A DNA stretch of 64,000 nucleotides from the NCBI RefSeq assembly GCF_013409595.1, contig NZ_JACCBD010000001.1, positions 1,798,001 through 1,862,000 on the forward strand. The letters are read 5' to 3'. Both the position numbers and the translations under genes were made by a program. This stretch comes from Leucobacter aridicollis. GTDB lineage: Bacteria > Actinomycetota > Actinomycetes > Actinomycetales > Microbacteriaceae. Below, piece after piece: positions 49,559 through 58,776 of this stretch (within the stretch, counting starts at the first letter, position 1; each line of letters opens with the position of its first letter). The notes under the pieces were generated by a model. That model was not told the DNA's origin, did not search any database, and was given only the letters and a program-made list of their open reading frames with translations.

Positions 49559-49941
49559 TGGGCTCGCGGCTGGTACCGCGCGTCGCCCAGGCCAATGATG
49601 AAGTACCCGATGATCGGGAACATCCACAGCAGGAAGACGGAGAAGCCGCCCCCCTTGCCGAAGTTGGCGCCGAGGCGGAGCGCGACGAAGATTGCGAAGA
49701 TGAAGCCCACGATCGGGATCAGGTACAGCAGCGACATCCACGCCGAATAGCCGGCGATCTTGACGACGAGGATCACGTTCACAATCGGAATGAACGCGAG
49801 AATTCCGGGGTACCCGGCCTTCGAGAACATCTTCCACGCCGCGATCGCGAAGACCACGTAGAAGGCAATGACGATGAGTGAGGTCGTGCCGGAGAAGATC
49901 GCGGCGACCGCCTCGTCCATTGGCGTATTCGATGGGTTCAT
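49555..49941 (-). CDS. DUF5684 family small membrane protein
   Basis: This 128-residue protein has about three hydrophobic segments (SLIVIAFYVVFAIAAWKMF, GYPGILAFIPIVNVILVVKIAG, MSLLYLIPIVGFIFAIFVALRLGANFGKGGGFSVFLLWMFPIIGYFIIGLG), the layout of DUF5684 proteins. No function is known. ATG 49941 follows TAGACT by 7 nt. It is convergent with the DUF2207 gene, sharing CTAG as both stops. Confidence 0.75.
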
Positions 49942-49948
49942 GCGGACA

Positions 49949-49954
49949 AGTCTA
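49949..49954 (-). promoter_or_regulatory. -10 box (TAGACT) of the DUF5684-like gene
   Basis: TAGACT on the minus strand is 7 nt before ATG 49941. Confidence 0.55.
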
Positions 49955-49992
49955 TGCGCCGAGGGCGCCGAGACAGCCGCACGCCCCCACCG

Positions 49993-50961
49993 CTAGAACC
50001 CGAGTCGTCCGAGGGCCTTCGGGTCGCGCTGCCACTCCTTCATGACCTTCACGCGAAGCGAGAGGTAGATCTTTCGCCCGAGCAGGGCCTCGATCTCGCG
50101 GCGGGCGTCCTCCCCGATCTGGCGCAGCCGTGAGCCGCCCTTGCCGATCACGATGCCCTTCTGGCTGTCGCGCTCGACGTAGAGCGAGGCGTACAGCTCG
50201 AGGAGGCCGAGCTCGCCCTCGGTCTCGGGCTCGCGCTCCTCGCGGTCGTCGACTGTCACGGCGAGCGAGTGCGGCAGCTCTTCGCGCGCCTCGCGGAGCG
50301 CCGCCTCCCGGATGAGTTCGGCGATCCGATCGTCCTCAGACTCGTCGGTCGAGGATTCGTCGTCGTAGAGCGGCGGTGACAGCGGCATGAGCTGCAGCAG
50401 CTCGTCGCTGAGAATGTCGAGCTGCTCGCGGGTCACCGAAGAGATCGGTACGACGGCGTCCCACTCACGCAGCTCGCCCAGGCGGACGAGCTGGTCGAAG
50501 ATCTCCGACTTCGATGCCTCGTCGACCTTGGTGAGGATCGCAACCTTCTTCGCGCGGGGGAAGTCGTTCAGCCGGTCATTGATAAACCTGTCGCCCGGGC
50601 CAAGCTTCTCGTTTGCCGGGACGCAGAAGCCGATGACGTCGACGTCACCGAGCATCGATTCAACGAGGGCGTTCAGTCGCTCTCCGAGCAGCGTGCGCGG
50701 GCGGTGGATGCCCGGGGTATCGACGATAATGAGCTGGCCGTCTGGCCTGTGGGCGATACCGCGGATCGCCCGCCGGGTGGTCTGCGGCTTCGGGCTCGTG
50801 ATCGCGATCTTCTCGCCGACAAGCGCGTTGGTGAGCGTCGACTTACCCACGTTCGGCCTGCCGACAAACGAGACGAAGCCCGCGCGGAAGCCTTCGCTCG
50901 CGGGCGCGGTGCCGATCGGGTGCTCCGCCGGATCTGGGGTGTGGGTGTCCGGTGCGTTCAT
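49993..50961 (-). CDS. era: GTPase Era
   Basis: This 322-residue GTPase aids 16S rRNA maturation and 30S assembly. G1 GRPNVGKST is near 34-42, G2 and switch regions in TSPKPQTTRRAIRGI, G3 DTPGIHRPR, G4 TKVD, and a C-terminal KH domain (GIVIGKGGSRLRQIGEDARREIEALL). An acidic insert (DDESSTDESEDD) precedes the KH domain. ATG 50961 overlaps the stop of the CBS-domain gene (ATGA). Confidence 0.96.
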   Translation of the reverse strand: MNAPDTHTPDPAEHPIGTAPASEGFRAGFVSFVGRPNVGKSTLTNALVGEKIAITSPKPQTTRRAIRGIAHRPDGQLIIVDTPGIHRPRTLLGERLNALVESMLGDVDVIGFCVPANEKLGPGDRFINDRLNDFPRAKKVAILTKVDEASKSEIFDQLVRLGELREWDAVVPISSVTREQLDILSDELLQLMPLSPPLYDDESSTDESEDDRIAELIREAALREAREELPHSLAVTVDDREEREPETEGELGLLELYASLYVERDSQKGIVIGKGGSRLRQIGEDARREIEALLGRKIYLSLRVKVMKEWQRDPKALGRLGF

Positions 50962-51872
50962 GCCGTGTCCTCAGTGTGCTGTGCCGCGGGCTCCGCGGGT
51001 TCGTGGATCGCGCGGGCCCGCGCGGTAATCAGTCGTTTGCGTCGGCGTTCGGTGTCGATCGCCTCGAGTTCGATGCCCTCCCCGCTCACGCGGTCTCCGA
51101 CCTCGGGAAGCCTGCCGAGCCACTTCGCGAAGAGCCCGCCGACGGTGTCGACCTCCTCGTCGTCGAGCTCGATCTCGAACAGCTCGCCCAGGTCATCGAT
51201 TGGCAGCATGGCGCTCACGAGGAACAGGCCCGGGGCCTCCTCGACGACCTCCGGCGTCTCGCGGTCGTGCTCGTCGCTGATGTCGCCGAGCACCTCCTCG
51301 ATGAGGTCTTCAAGCGTGACGAGCCCCGAGATGCCACCGTACTCGTCGACAACGAGCGCGAGGTGGTTCGACTCCTGCTGCATGCGGCGCAGCAGCTTGT
51401 CTGCGCGCTGCACCTCGGGGACGAACATCGCGGGCTTCATGATCCGGGTGACGTGCGCTTCCTCCGCCTCCTCCGGGCGTCGCAGCACAAAGCCGCTCGC
51501 GTCGCGGAGGTACATGACTCCGAGCACCTCGTCGACGTCGTCCCCGACGACGGGCACGCGGGAGTGGCGCGAGTTCAACAGCAGCTCGAGCCCATCTCGG
51601 ATCGTGACCTCGGAGTCGACCGTCACCATGTCGGTGCGTGGCACCATGACCTCGCGAACGAGCGTGTCGCCGAACTCTACGATCGAGTGGATGTAGTCCC
51701 TGTCACCCTCCTCCAGGAGGTCGAGCTCGGTCGCCTGATCCACCATCGAGAGCAGCTGCTGCTCGTCGCGCACGCGGCCGCGGCCGAGCGCGACCCGCTC
51801 GGCGATCCGCCGAACGGCCGCGCTCGCGCGCTCGAACAGCGGAGGTAGATCGTCGTCGCTCACCGAGCTCAA
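50958..51872 (-). CDS. CorC/HlyC-type CBS-domain protein without DUF21
   Basis: This 304-residue protein has two CBS domains (about 70-195, e.g. MVPRTDMVTVDSEVTIRDGLELLLNSRHSRVPVVGDD and VVDEYGGISGLVTLEDLIEEVLG) and a C-terminal CorC_HlyC domain with SAMLPIDDLGELF. It lacks the DUF21 membrane domain found in most actinobacterial hemolysin-family proteins, so it resembles E. coli CorC. The TTG start at 51872 overlaps the ybeY stop. Ion-transport regulation is the family guess; no evidence here beyond the domain. Confidence 0.88.
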   Translation of the reverse strand: MSSVSDDDLPPLFERASAAVRRIAERVALGRGRVRDEQQLLSMVDQATELDLLEEGDRDYIHSIVEFGDTLVREVMVPRTDMVTVDSEVTIRDGLELLLNSRHSRVPVVGDDVDEVLGVMYLRDASGFVLRRPEEAEEAHVTRIMKPAMFVPEVQRADKLLRRMQQESNHLALVVDEYGGISGLVTLEDLIEEVLGDISDEHDRETPEVVEEAPGLFLVSAMLPIDDLGELFEIELDDEEVDTVGGLFAKWLGRLPEVGDRVSGEGIELEAIDTERRRKRLITARARAIHEPAEPAAQHTEDTA

Positions 51873-52324
51873 CGTTCTCGGGTGCTGAACGCGAGCACGA
51901 GGTCACGCTGCAGGCCGAACATCTCGGCTTCCTCATCGGGGGTGCCGTGATCGAATCCCAGCAGGTGCAGCATGCCGTGCGTGACGAGCACCGTCAGCTC
52001 CTGCTCGAGGGAGTGCCCGGCGTTGTCGGCCTGCACCATCGCGACCTGCGGGCACACGACGATGTCGCCGAGGAGCCCGGCGGGGGCCTGCGCGTCGGGG
52101 CGGCCAGGACGCAGCTCGTCCATGGGGAAACTCAGCACATCGGTAGGACCCGGCTCGTCCATCCACTGAACGTGGAGCTGCTCGATCGCAGCCTCGTCGA
52201 CGAACATGAGACTGAGCTCGGTGTCCGGATGCACGTACATCGACTCGAGCACAAAGCTCACGAGTCGCTGCAGTCGGTCCTCGCCGACGGCGACCCCTGA
52301 TTCATTGTTGATCTCGACGCTCAT
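51869..52324 (-). CDS. ybeY: Endoribonuclease YbeY
   Basis: This 151-residue metalloenzyme acts in 16S rRNA 3'-end processing and ribosome quality control. The zinc motif HGMLHLLGFDH lies near 115-125, with FPMDELRPG and the TDVLSF motif upstream. It overlaps phoH (ATGA) and the CBS gene (TTGA), so three genes are coupled. Confidence 0.95.
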   Translation of the reverse strand: MSVEINNESGVAVGEDRLQRLVSFVLESMYVHPDTELSLMFVDEAAIEQLHVQWMDEPGPTDVLSFPMDELRPGRPDAQAPAGLLGDIVVCPQVAMVQADNAGHSLEQELTVLVTHGMLHLLGFDHGTPDEEAEMFGLQRDLVLAFSTRER

Positions 52325-53448
52325 CGGTCGTGCTTCCCTTCGGTGCTGTCTTGGTCTGTGGTGTCGTGGCCGCGCGGTTGCGCGCCCGCTTGGGGCGTCC
52401 CGCCCGCCTGCCGCTCATCGTACGAGGCGTAGGCGTCGACGATCCTGCCGACAAGGCTGTGGCGCACGATGTCGTCCGCGGTGAGTTCGGCGAAGTGGAT
52501 GTCCTCGACGTCGCGCAGAATGCGGGTGACGACGCGCAAGCCGCTCTGCTTGACGGGCAGGTCGACCTGGGTCATGTCGCCAGTGACGACCATCTTCGAG
52601 CCGTAGCCGAGCCGTGTGAGAAACATCTTCATCTGCTCGGGCGTCGTGTTCTGCGCCTCGTCAAGCACGACGAAGGCCTCGTTCAGCGTGCGACCGCGCA
52701 TGTACGCGAGGGGCGCCACCTCGATGGTGCCGTTCGCGAGCAGCTTCGGGACGAGATCCTGGTCCATCATCGAGCCGACAGCGTCGAACAGTGGCCGCAG
52801 GTACGGATCGATCTTGTCTTCGAGGCTCCCCGGGAGATACCCGAGCCGTTCGCCGGCCTCGACGGCCGGCCGGGTGAGGACGATCTTGGACACCTCGCGC
52901 CGTTGCAGCGCCTGCACCGCCTTCGCCATCGCGAGATACGTCTTGCCAGTACCCGCGGGGCCGAGCCCGAACACGATTGTGTTCGCGTCGATCGCGTTCA
53001 CGTACTCGCGCTGCCCCTGCGTCTGCGGGCGAACCGAGTTGCCGCGCACGGTCAGGATCGGCTCGCTCAGGGTGATGGCCGCGCGCGGGCCGTCGCCGTC
53101 GCGCACCATCCGCGCGATCGAACGCACGTCGGTGCTTGAGACGGTGCCGCTTCTCCTGGCGAGTTCGAGGATCTCGCGGACGAGCTGCTCCGCCGCACGG
53201 ACGGCGCTCGTCTCGCCGCGGATCGAGAGCACGTCGTTGCGGGCGTTGAACTGCACGTTCGGGTGCTGGGCCTCGAGGTCTGCGAGCAGCTGGTCGCGGT
53301 GGCCAAGGAACGAGGCAAGCTCGACCCCGGTCAGCGTGACGGTGCGCTCAAGCTGCGGCTCGGGCCTGTGGCCGCCCGTCGCCGTACCGTCGGCGTCGTG
53401 ATCGGCCCGGTCCGGCTCGTCGGCCGGTGAGATTGGTTCAGAACCCAA
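52321..53448 (-). CDS. phoH: PhoH-like ATPase
   Basis: This 375-residue protein has an N-terminal KH-like region and a PhoH helicase-like core: GPAGTGKTYLAMAKAVQAL (Walker A), VVLDEAQNTTPEQMKMFLTRLGYGSKMVVTGD (Walker B and following motif). PhoH proteins are ATP-binding, linked to RNA metabolism. No ATG occurs before the core; I chose TTG 53448 because GAGGAG lies 10 nt upstream. It overlaps the HIT gene's end by 11 bp. Confidence 0.93.
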   Translation of the reverse strand: MGSEPISPADEPDRADHDADGTATGGHRPEPQLERTVTLTGVELASFLGHRDQLLADLEAQHPNVQFNARNDVLSIRGETSAVRAAEQLVREILELARRSGTVSSTDVRSIARMVRDGDGPRAAITLSEPILTVRGNSVRPQTQGQREYVNAIDANTIVFGLGPAGTGKTYLAMAKAVQALQRREVSKIVLTRPAVEAGERLGYLPGSLEDKIDPYLRPLFDAVGSMMDQDLVPKLLANGTIEVAPLAYMRGRTLNEAFVVLDEAQNTTPEQMKMFLTRLGYGSKMVVTGDMTQVDLPVKQSGLRVVTRILRDVEDIHFAELTADDIVRHSLVGRIVDAYASYDERQAGGTPQAGAQPRGHDTTDQDSTEGKHDR

Positions 53449-53785
53449 GGAGGGATCGCTCCTCAAGGTTCGCGATGAGGTGCGCGTGCACGTGGAAGAC
53501 GGTCTGCCCCGCGCTCGAACCATTGTTGAAGATCAGCCGGTACTCGCCGTTCGCGTGCTCGTCTGCGAGCTGCTTCGCGACCGCGACCATCTCTGCGAGG
53601 AGTTCGGGGTCGCCAGCGGCGAGCTCGGTCACGTTCTGGTACTCGGTCGTCTTCGGGATGACGAGGATGTGCACCGGCGCCTGCGGGTTGATGTCGGGGA
53701 ACGCGATGACGCGCTCGGTCTCAGCGAGCAGCTTCGCCGGAATCTCGCCCGAGATGATCTTGCCAAATACTGTGTCTTCAGCCAT
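53438..53785 (-). CDS. HIT-family nucleotide-binding protein
   Basis: This 115-residue Hint-type protein has the histidine triad HVHAHL near 97-102 and the N-terminal DTVFGKIISGEIPAKLLAETERVIAFPDINPQAPVHILVIPK. Such proteins hydrolyse AMP-lysine-like or similar phosphoramidates. ATG 53785 follows TAGACT by 6 nt, so it is probably leaderless and starts the phoH-ybeY-CBS-era unit. Confidence 0.93.
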   Translation of the reverse strand: MAEDTVFGKIISGEIPAKLLAETERVIAFPDINPQAPVHILVIPKTTEYQNVTELAAGDPELLAEMVAVAKQLADEHANGEYRLIFNNGSSAGQTVFHVHAHLIANLEERSLLGF

Positions 53786-53791
53786 GCCTTC

Positions 53792-53797
53792 AGTCTA
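53792..53797 (-). promoter_or_regulatory. -10 box (TAGACT) of the HIT gene
   Basis: TAGACT on the minus strand is 6 nt before ATG 53785. Confidence 0.6.
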
Positions 53798-53815
53798 CTG
53801 TCGGGATCGGTGGGG

Positions 53816-54550
53816 TCACCAGCGACCGAGCGCGGCGTTCAGCACGGCGAGGGCAGCGGGCCCGGCCGACGAGGTTCGGAGGACGGTGTCGCCGAGCAAC
53901 ACGATCCGGCGTTCCCGAGCGCCCGGGGCGGTGAGCGCGTCGAGCTCGGCGTCGCTCAGCCCGCCCTCGGGGCCGACGACGAGGTACACGTCACGATCGT
54001 CCGCGGGCGTCCACGCGCTGAGCCGCTCGTCGCCGCGCGGGTGCAGCGCGAGCAGATGCCCGTCGACACCGGCGAGCTCGGACGTCGTCACCGGCGGGAG
54101 CACCTCAGGGATCCAGGCGCGCATCGACTGCTTCGATGCCTCCCGCGCGATCCGCGACCACTTCGCGACGCCCTTCTCGGCCTTGTCGCCACTCCAGCGG
54201 GAGATTGAGCGCTCCGCCTGCCAGGGCAGGATCGCGTCGACGCCGAACTCGGTCGCCTGCTCGACGGCGCGCTCGTCGCGATCGCCCTTGGCGAGCGCCT
54301 GGACAAGCACGATCCGGCGGGCCGGCGCGGGCGCCTCGTCGACGCGCTCAACACCGATCGTGAAGCTGTCGCGGCCGAGCTCCTCGACGGCGCCGAACGC
54401 GCGAATCCCCCTGCCGTTGCCGACGATCGTCTGCTCGCCGACGCGGAGGCGGCTCACGCGTACGGCGTGCCGCCCCTCCTCGCCCGACACGGTGAGCCGC
54501 TCCCCCGGCGCCGTGCCGGAGAGGGTCTCGTCAAAGTACAGGTTCGCCAC
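53816..54550 (-). CDS. rsmE: 16S rRNA m3U1498 methyltransferase RsmE
   Basis: This 244-residue SPOUT methyltransferase has the N-terminal PUA-like part (MANLYFDETL...GEEGRHAVRVSRLRVGE) and the SPOUT knot signatures LVVGPEGGLSDAELDAL and ILLG-type VLLGDTVLRTSSAGPAALAVL. GTG 54550 lies 2 nt after the dnaJ stop. It is conventionally found next to dnaJ. Confidence 0.95.
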   Translation of the reverse strand: MANLYFDETLSGTAPGERLTVSGEEGRHAVRVSRLRVGEQTIVGNGRGIRAFGAVEELGRDSFTIGVERVDEAPAPARRIVLVQALAKGDRDERAVEQATEFGVDAILPWQAERSISRWSGDKAEKGVAKWSRIAREASKQSMRAWIPEVLPPVTTSELAGVDGHLLALHPRGDERLSAWTPADDRDVYLVVGPEGGLSDAELDALTAPGARERRIVLLGDTVLRTSSAGPAALAVLNAALGRW

Positions 54551-54552
54551 GA

Positions 54553-55644
54553 CTACCCGAAGAAGCGGTCGCGCAGCTTGCCAAAGAAGCTCTGCTTGAA
54601 CTCGCCGAAGTGCGGCGGGTCCTCCTTACGGAGCTTCGCGAGCTGCTCAACGAGCGACTTCTCCTTGTGCGAGAGCTTCGTCGGCGTCGCGACCTGCATC
54701 GCGATCTTCAGATCGCCGCGCGAGGTCGAGCGCAGGCCCTGGATGCCGCGACCGCGGACGGAGAGGAGGTCGCCGGACTGGGTACCAGCGGGGATCTCAA
54801 CCTTCACGTTACCGTCGAGCGATTCGACCTCGACCTCCGTGCCGAGGATCGCGTCGGTCATGGAGACCTGCATCGTGCTCAACAGGTCGTTGCCGTCGCG
54901 GCTGAAGACGTCGTCGTGCTCGACGCGGAACTCGATGAACAGGTCGCCGTTCGGGCCGCCGAACGGACCGACCTCGCCGCCGCCGCGCATCTGCATGCGC
55001 GTGCCCGTGTCGATGCCCGAGGGAATGTCGACCTGCATGGTGCGCCGTTCGCGCAGTCGCCCCTTCCCCGCGCACTCGACACAGGGATTCTCGATGATGG
55101 TGCCGTAGCCCTGGCAGCTCCCGCAGGGGTGCATCGTGACGACGTTCCCGAAGAGCGAGCGCACCTCACGCTGCACCTGCCCCTGTCCGCGGCACACGTC
55201 GCAGGTGACGGGATGGGTGCCCGGCTGGCAGCCGTTGCCGCCGCACGTGTTGCAGAGCACGGCGGTGTTGACGGTGATGTCACGCTGCACGCCAAAGATG
55301 ACCTCCGAGAGCTTGACGTCGACGCGAATGAGCGCGTCCTCGCCGCGCTCCTCGCGGGCGCGCGGGCCTCGTGAGCCACCACCAAAGCCACCGCCGAAGA
55401 AGGTCTCGAAGATGTCGCCGAACCCGCCCGCGCCGCCCTGCTGACCGCCCATATCGTAGCGCTGCCGCTGCTCGGGATCGCTGAGCACGTCGTAGGCGTG
55501 CGTCACGCTCTTGAACTGCTCGGCCGCTTCCTCGCTCGGGTTCACGTCCGGGTGCAGCTGGCGCGCCAGCTTGCGATACGCCTTCTTGATCTCTTCGAGG
55601 CTCGCTTCGCGAGAAACGCCGAGCGTCTCGTAGTGATCCGCCAC
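54553..55644 (-). CDS. dnaJ: Chaperone DnaJ
   Basis: This 363-residue DnaK cochaperone has an N-terminal J domain ([34 protein letters not shown] at 31-33), a Gly/Phe-rich linker (70-95), a zinc domain with four CxxCxGxG-like motifs ([32 protein letters not shown]) and the C-terminal substrate domain. GTG 55644 starts the gene. It is the HrcA-linked DnaJ2 type, not the dnaK-grpE-linked one; dnaK is not in the window. Confidence 0.96.
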   Translation of the reverse strand: MADHYETLGVSREASLEEIKKAYRKLARQLHPDVNPSEEAAEQFKSVTHAYDVLSDPEQRQRYDMGGQQGGAGGFGDIFETFFGGGFGGGSRGPRAREERGEDALIRVDVKLSEVIFGVQRDITVNTAVLCNTCGGNGCQPGTHPVTCDVCRGQGQVQREVRSLFGNVVTMHPCGSCQGYGTIIENPCVECAGKGRLRERRTMQVDIPSGIDTGTRMQMRGGGEVGPFGGPNGDLFIEFRVEHDDVFSRDGNDLLSTMQVSMTDAILGTEVEVESLDGNVKVEIPAGTQSGDLLSVRGRGIQGLRSTSRGDLKIAMQVATPTKLSHKEKSLVEQLAKLRKEDPPHFGEFKQSFFGKLRDRFFG

Positions 55645-55720
55645 TGTTGTACTCCTAGGTGTCGTGGATGGGGTGATGGTCGTGGGCTCGACGCGCCCTC
55701 GCGCGTCGCGCCGGCGGCAC

Positions 55721-56752
55721 TCAGCGGTCTTCGCTCAAGAGCCTGTTGAGGTATCTGGCAACCGCGCGGACCGCCTGAATATTCCCGGCGTAGTCCATGC
55801 GGAGCGGGCCGAGCACGCCAAGCCTCGACGCCCCAGCCTGCTCATAGTTCGTCGCGATGATCGACGCGTCCGACAGGCCATACGCCTCGTTCTCGCGGCC
55901 GATCGAGGCAGCGATGTCGCGCTCGTCCTGGACGAGTTCGCCGAAGAGCCGGAGCAGGGTCACCTGCTCTTCGATCGCTTCAAGCACCGTCGGCAGCGAC
56001 CCGGCGAACTCCCCCGGCCTGGTGAGGTTCGCCGCGCCGGCGACGGCAATGCGGTCGCTGCGGTTCGCCTGCAGCTGCTGCGAGACTGCGCCGAGCACGA
56101 GGAGCGCGAGCGGCGCGTCGGCCGGGTCCGCCCACTCGTGCACTGTCGCGGCGAGCTCGGTGACCGCGCGATCCGCCGCGTCGATGTCCTGCCCGACGAC
56201 GTTCGCGGCGATCCGCTCGCGCACGGTGGTGAGCCACGGCTCGTTCGCGCGCTCAGCGGGAAGCATGGCCGTGTGCTGCTCGACCACGCCGTTGCCGAGG
56301 ATCAGCACACAGAGCACACGGTTCTCGCCGAGCGCGACAAGGTCGATATGCCTGACGGCGACGGTGCGCAGCGAGGGGTACTGCACGACGGCGACCTGGT
56401 TCGTGAGCTGCGACAGCAGCCGCACCGTGCGGGCCATCACGTCGTCGAGATCACTCGACTCCCCGAGGAACCGCTCGATCGCCGAGCGCTGCGCGGCGGT
56501 CATCGGCCGGAGCTTCGCGAGCGTGTCGACGTACAGGCGGTAGCCCTTGTCGGTGGGCACGCGGCCGGACGAGGTGTGCGTCTGCGCGATAAGGTCGTCG
56601 TCCTCAAGCAGCGCCATGTCGTTGCGAATCGTCGCGGCAGACACGCCAAACGCGTGCCGCTCCACGATCGACTTCGAACCGACGGGCTCGTTGAGTGCGA
56701 CGTAGTCGCTCACGATCGCGTGCAGCACGGCGAGACTGCGCTCCGGAACCAT
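55721..56752 (-). CDS. hrcA: Heat-inducible transcription repressor HrcA
   Basis: This 343-residue repressor binds CIRCE operators. It has an N-terminal winged helix ([33 protein letters not shown]...[13 protein letters not shown]) and a C-terminal HrcA dimerisation and effector domain. ATG 56752 has AAGGCGG 8 nt upstream. A perfect CIRCE inverted repeat lies just before the gene, so it is autoregulated with dnaJ, 76 nt downstream. Confidence 0.96.
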   Translation of the reverse strand: MVPERSLAVLHAIVSDYVALNEPVGSKSIVERHAFGVSAATIRNDMALLEDDDLIAQTHTSSGRVPTDKGYRLYVDTLAKLRPMTAAQRSAIERFLGESSDLDDVMARTVRLLSQLTNQVAVVQYPSLRTVAVRHIDLVALGENRVLCVLILGNGVVEQHTAMLPAERANEPWLTTVRERIAANVVGQDIDAADRAVTELAATVHEWADPADAPLALLVLGAVSQQLQANRSDRIAVAGAANLTRPGEFAGSLPTVLEAIEEQVTLLRLFGELVQDERDIAASIGRENEAYGLSDASIIATNYEQAGASRLGVLGPLRMDYAGNIQAVRAVARYLNRLLSEDR

Positions 56753-56766
56753 CACGCACCGCCTTT

Positions 56767-56793
56767 CTGGCACTCGAACAACCTGAGTGCCAG
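56767..56793. promoter_or_regulatory. CIRCE operator of hrcA
   Basis: CTGGCACTC and GAGTGCCAG, perfect inverted 9-bp arms with a 9-nt spacer, match the CIRCE consensus TTAGCACTC-N9-GAGTGCTAA at its inner positions. It overlaps the TAGACT box by 2 bp and the predicted start site. Confidence 0.92.
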
Positions 56794-56797
56794 TCTA
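56792..56797 (-). promoter_or_regulatory. -10 box (TAGACT) of hrcA-dnaJ
   Basis: TAGACT on the minus strand ends within CIRCE, so HrcA binding would block polymerase. The promoter reaches into the 3' end of hemW. Confidence 0.6.
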
Positions 56798-58039
56798 CTA
56801 CCGGAGAAGTTGTCCGACGACTGTGTCCGCCAGCAGCCGACCGCGGAGCGTCGGCACGATCCTGCGCTCGGCGCCGCCGACCCCAAGCGCCGCGCGGCCA
56901 TCGACGAGGCCATCGGCGATGAGCCCCGGGACCGCGGCACGGCCCTGTTCGCTGAGAGCGTCGATCGCGAAGCCGTCTGCGATCCGGGTCTCGAGCAACA
57001 CGCGCTCGCTGTAGCGCGCCTCGTCCGACAGCAGTTCGCGGGCGTGCGCCGGCGACAGCCCCTGCCCCATCCGCTCGGCGTACGCGCGCGGATGCTTGAC
57101 GTTCCACCACCGCAGGCCGCCCATGTGGCTGTGCGCGCCGGGGCCGGCACCCCACCAATCCTCGCCCGTCCAATACGACAGGTTGTGGCGCGAGCGCGTC
57201 TCCCTGGTGCGCGACCAGTTGCTGATCTCGTACCAGTCATACCCGGCCGCGGCGAGCCGCGCGTCGAGCAGTTCGTACATCTCGGCGTGCAGGTCGTCGT
57301 CGGGCGCTGCGACCTCGCCGCGGCGGATCTGGCCGGCAAGCTTGGTGCCGGCCTCGACGATGAGGGCGTACGCCGACAGGTGGTCGGGCTCGTTCTCAAG
57401 CGCGGCATCGAGCGACCGCCCCCAGTCAGCGATCGACTCGCCTGGCGTGCCGTAGATGAGGTCCAGGCTCACCTGGAGCCCAGCCGCGCGGGCCGCCTGC
57501 ACGACGACAGGCACCCGCTCGGGGCTGTGCGTGCGATCGAGCGTGCGGAGCACGTGCGGCACGGCGGACTGCATTCCGAAGCTCACCCGAGTGAAGCCCG
57601 CCTCCGCGAGCGTCTCGAGGTAGGCCGCGTCGACCGAGTCGGGGTTCGCCTCGGTCGTCACCTCCGCGCCGGGGGCGATGCCCCACTCGTCGCGGATGCG
57701 ACCAAGCACCATCGCGAGGTCGGACGCGGGCAGCAGCGTCGGGGTGCCGCCCCCGAAGAACACCGTCGAGACCTCGCGCTCGGGCAGCCCCGCAGCGCGC
57801 ATGACGCCGGCGCCGAAGCTCAGCTCCGTCGCGGCCTCCGCCGCGTATCCGGCCTGGCTCGCGCCGCCGCCGAGCTCGCTCGCCGTGTACGTGTTGAAGT
57901 CACAGTACCCGCAGCGCACCCGGCAGTAGGGCACGTGAACGTAGACGCCGAACGCGCGATCCGCTGCCCCGTCGAGCACGCTCGCCGGGAGCGCCCCGTC
58001 GGCGGGAGCCGGATCGCCTTCGGGGAGCACGCTCGGCAT
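56798..58039 (-). CDS. hemW: Radical SAM heme chaperone HemW
   Basis: This 413-residue radical SAM protein resembles oxygen-independent coproporphyrinogen oxidase but serves as a heme chaperone. The 4Fe-4S motif CRVRCGYC lies in VHVPYCRVRCGYCDFNTYT near 34-52, with GGGTPTLL and a C-terminal HemN domain. ATG 58039 is 2 nt after the upstream gene's stop. The gene is the usual neighbour of lepA. Confidence 0.93.
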   Translation of the reverse strand: MPSVLPEGDPAPADGALPASVLDGAADRAFGVYVHVPYCRVRCGYCDFNTYTASELGGGASQAGYAAEAATELSFGAGVMRAAGLPEREVSTVFFGGGTPTLLPASDLAMVLGRIRDEWGIAPGAEVTTEANPDSVDAAYLETLAEAGFTRVSFGMQSAVPHVLRTLDRTHSPERVPVVVQAARAAGLQVSLDLIYGTPGESIADWGRSLDAALENEPDHLSAYALIVEAGTKLAGQIRRGEVAAPDDDLHAEMYELLDARLAAAGYDWYEISNWSRTRETRSRHNLSYWTGEDWWGAGPGAHSHMGGLRWWNVKHPRAYAERMGQGLSPAHARELLSDEARYSERVLLETRIADGFAIDALSEQGRAAVPGLIADGLVDGRAALGVGGAERRIVPTLRGRLLADTVVGQLLR

Positions 58040-58041
58040 CG

Positions 58042-58776
58042 TCAGTCGTCCTGCGAGGCGTCGCCGTCGGTGTGCGCCGAAGCGTCGGGCTCGGCCGGAG
58101 CATCGGTGTCGGCGGGAACGACCCCACCGCGGATCGCAGCGCCGGGCGCGAGCGCGCCGACGAGCGCCTGCGCGAGTTCGATCACATCGCGCAGCTCGCC
58201 GCGCTGTTTGATGCCAGCCATGAGCCCCGAGCTTGTCAGGAATGTGAAGCCGCGCGCGACAGCCCAGACGGTGCCGTCGGCGCGCTGCTCAACAGTCAGG
58301 AGCTGCTCACCGAAGCCGGTGACCGCCTCGCGGTCGCCCCAGGCGAACCCGAGGCGCTGCGGCTCGTCGACGGTCGAAATCACGAGGATCGGACGCGGCT
58401 GCTTCGCCTTCTCGGACGAGAGCGTGGCGGTCGTTCCCGGAAGCACGTACGCCTCACCCTCGGGGCTAAACAGTTCCTCGGGCTCCTCGCCGAGCTCCGG
58501 CGTCCCGCCGTCGTCGAACTGCACCCCGACGTAGTCGGTCTGCTCGCCGACCTCGATGTCGCTGACAACGAAGCCGGCCGCGCGGTGCGCGCCCCACGTC
58601 ATCAGCTGGTTCGCCGCGGCGAGGAAACGCTCCTGCCCGCTTCCCAGCTGCAACGCCTCCTCGTAGGGGGTGCTGCCCGCGGGCGGGAACCGCATGAGGT
58701 CGGGCGCGCCGGACGCGCCGATTGCCGCGTACGCGACGGGCATGGCTGTATAGCTTGATCTGCGGGGTGCGTTCAC
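58042..58776 (-). CDS. DUF1990 family protein
   Basis: This 244-residue protein resembles DUF1990 ([58 protein letters not shown]), with a Tyr-Asx-Gly-rich N-terminus and a lipocalin-like core; the last ~40 residues are an acidic low-complexity tail. No function is known. The GTG start at 58776 overlaps the lepA stop (GTGA). Confidence 0.8.
   Translation of the reverse strand: MNAPRRSSYTAMPVAYAAIGASGAPDLMRFPPAGSTPYEEALQLGSGQERFLAAANQLMTWGAHRAAGFVVSDIEVGEQTDYVGVQFDDGGTPELGEEPEELFSPEGEAYVLPGTTATLSSEKAKQPRPILVISTVDEPQRLGFAWGDREAVTGFGEQLLTVEQRADGTVWAVARGFTFLTSSGLMAGIKQRGELRDVIELAQALVGALAPGAAIRGGVVPADTDAPAEPDASAHTDGDASQDD

Noticed and set aside
55664..58534. 956-residue plus-strand open frame opposite hrcA and hemW
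   Set aside because: Antisense shadow with composition typical of noncoding frames; hrcA and hemW are clear.
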